Source: Nevskia sp035651715 (GTDB lineage: Bacteria; Pseudomonadota; Gammaproteobacteria; Nevskiales; Nevskiaceae). From it: a stretch of 30,965 nt of DNA. Position 1 is the stretch's first letter. Each line of letters begins with the position of its first letter. The notes under the pieces are model-generated. The model had not been told where the DNA came from. It made no database searches and saw nothing but the letters and a program-made list of their open reading frames with translations. The stretch spans positions 1 to 30,965 of the forward strand of contig DASRFD010000136.1 of assembly GCA_035651715.1 (NCBI GenBank). Reading direction: 5' to 3'. The position numbers and the translations under genes were made by a program. Positions 30,636-30,965 of this stretch are shown in pieces.

Positions 30636-30965
30636 ATGAAGCGCTACGAAGTGCGGCCGCAATCCGAGGGGACCCTGATCCCCAACTTCTGCACCGGGCG
30701 GGCCCTGGTGCAGCTGGCGGCGGTCATCGAGCTGATCGTGGTCGTGCTGTCCCTGGCCAGCACCGCCGGCAGTGAGGCGGCGCAGCTGCGCTTCGTCTCG
30801 CTGTCGCTGTTCCTGCAATGGATCGTGCTGTGCAGCGCGGCGGTGCTGTGCGCGGCGCGGCGCTGGCTCAAGCTGGCCCAGGTCGGCATCGTCTTCTTCA
30901 CCTGCTGGGGGCTGCTGCTGCTGGTGACCCTGGTGCTGAGCCTGGTGGCCTGGTACCTGGACCAG
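30636..30965 (+). CDS. Partial AlgZ/LytS-like membrane sensor kinase (N-terminus only)
   Basis: The frame is open from ATG 30636 to the right edge (110 codons). It starts MKRYEVRPQSEGTLIPNFCTGRALVQLAAVIEL and contains at least three hydrophobic spans (about 26-44, 52-72, 82-107). The short soluble N-terminus with IPNFC followed by several spans is the pattern of AlgZ/FimS kinases, whose gene lies next to argH in Pseudomonas and relatives. The kinase domain is outside the window, so the assignment rests on the N-terminus and synteny. If correct, the AlgR-like regulator should follow. Confidence 0.68.
   Translation, partial: MKRYEVRPQSEGTLIPNFCTGRALVQLAAVIELIVVVLSLASTAGSEAAQLRFVSLSLFLQWIVLCSAAVLCAARRWLKLAQVGIVFFTCWGLLLLVTLVLSLVAWYLDQ

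Overview
The window is about 31 kb from a GC-rich gammaproteobacterium. The gene content (comM-ubiK, glnK-amt, speA/speE, argH next to an AlgZ-like kinase, a P-II pair) and the very high GC of the coding strand suggest a Nevskiales/Xanthomonadales-like organism. That placement is inference from gene neighbourhoods; no ribosomal RNA is present.

Left edge (1-3494): the end of an integrated genetic island with visibly lower GC than the rest. It holds one very large minus-strand gene, open from 3288 through base 1 with no stop codon in the window (1,096 codons visible). It carries a tyrosine-recombinase-like core in which Arg, Lys, Arg and His positions can be matched, but the nucleophilic Tyr is not where expected and the protein continues at least 360 residues further. 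It is followed by an AT-rich, repeat-bearing strip. The island stops at 3494 in the 3' part of a tRNA-Arg(CCG)-like gene that lacks its 5' half, the classic scar of integration into a tRNA gene. The intact tRNA and the rest of the island should lie to the left of the window.

Core chromosome (3495 onward). A SulP-type anion transporter is followed by a convergent small ribbon-helix-helix regulator. The two promoters share a 12-bp identical element and an 8-3-8 palindrome, so the small protein probably represses itself and the transporter. Next come a membrane-anchored cytochrome c5, a beta-barrel porin, a TorF-type porin, comM and ubiK (minus strand), then glnK-amt and a second P-II gene. The porin and glnK both have a near-consensus sigma-54 promoter (TGGCACG-N4-ATGC), which links an outer-membrane channel to the nitrogen-limitation response. 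Downstream are a small secreted DUF4124 protein, the divergent polyamine genes speE and speA, a DinB-family protein, a PhaC-like hydrolase, a dctA carboxylate symporter with a hybrid histidine kinase and a convergent LuxR-type response regulator, an alpha/beta hydrolase, the giant helicase lhr, argH, and the first 110 codons of an AlgZ/LytS-like kinase.

Intergenic repeats are prominent. A 31-nt hairpin repeat follows both speA and lhr. A REP family with core TGAGCGCAGCGAAG occurs three times between lhr and argH, around the decayed 5' end of a RAYT (REP-associated tyrosine transposase) gene. A related inverted pair lies downstream of speA. The argH stop codon lies inside one REP copy, and a diverged piece of the argH 3' end is repeated next to another copy.
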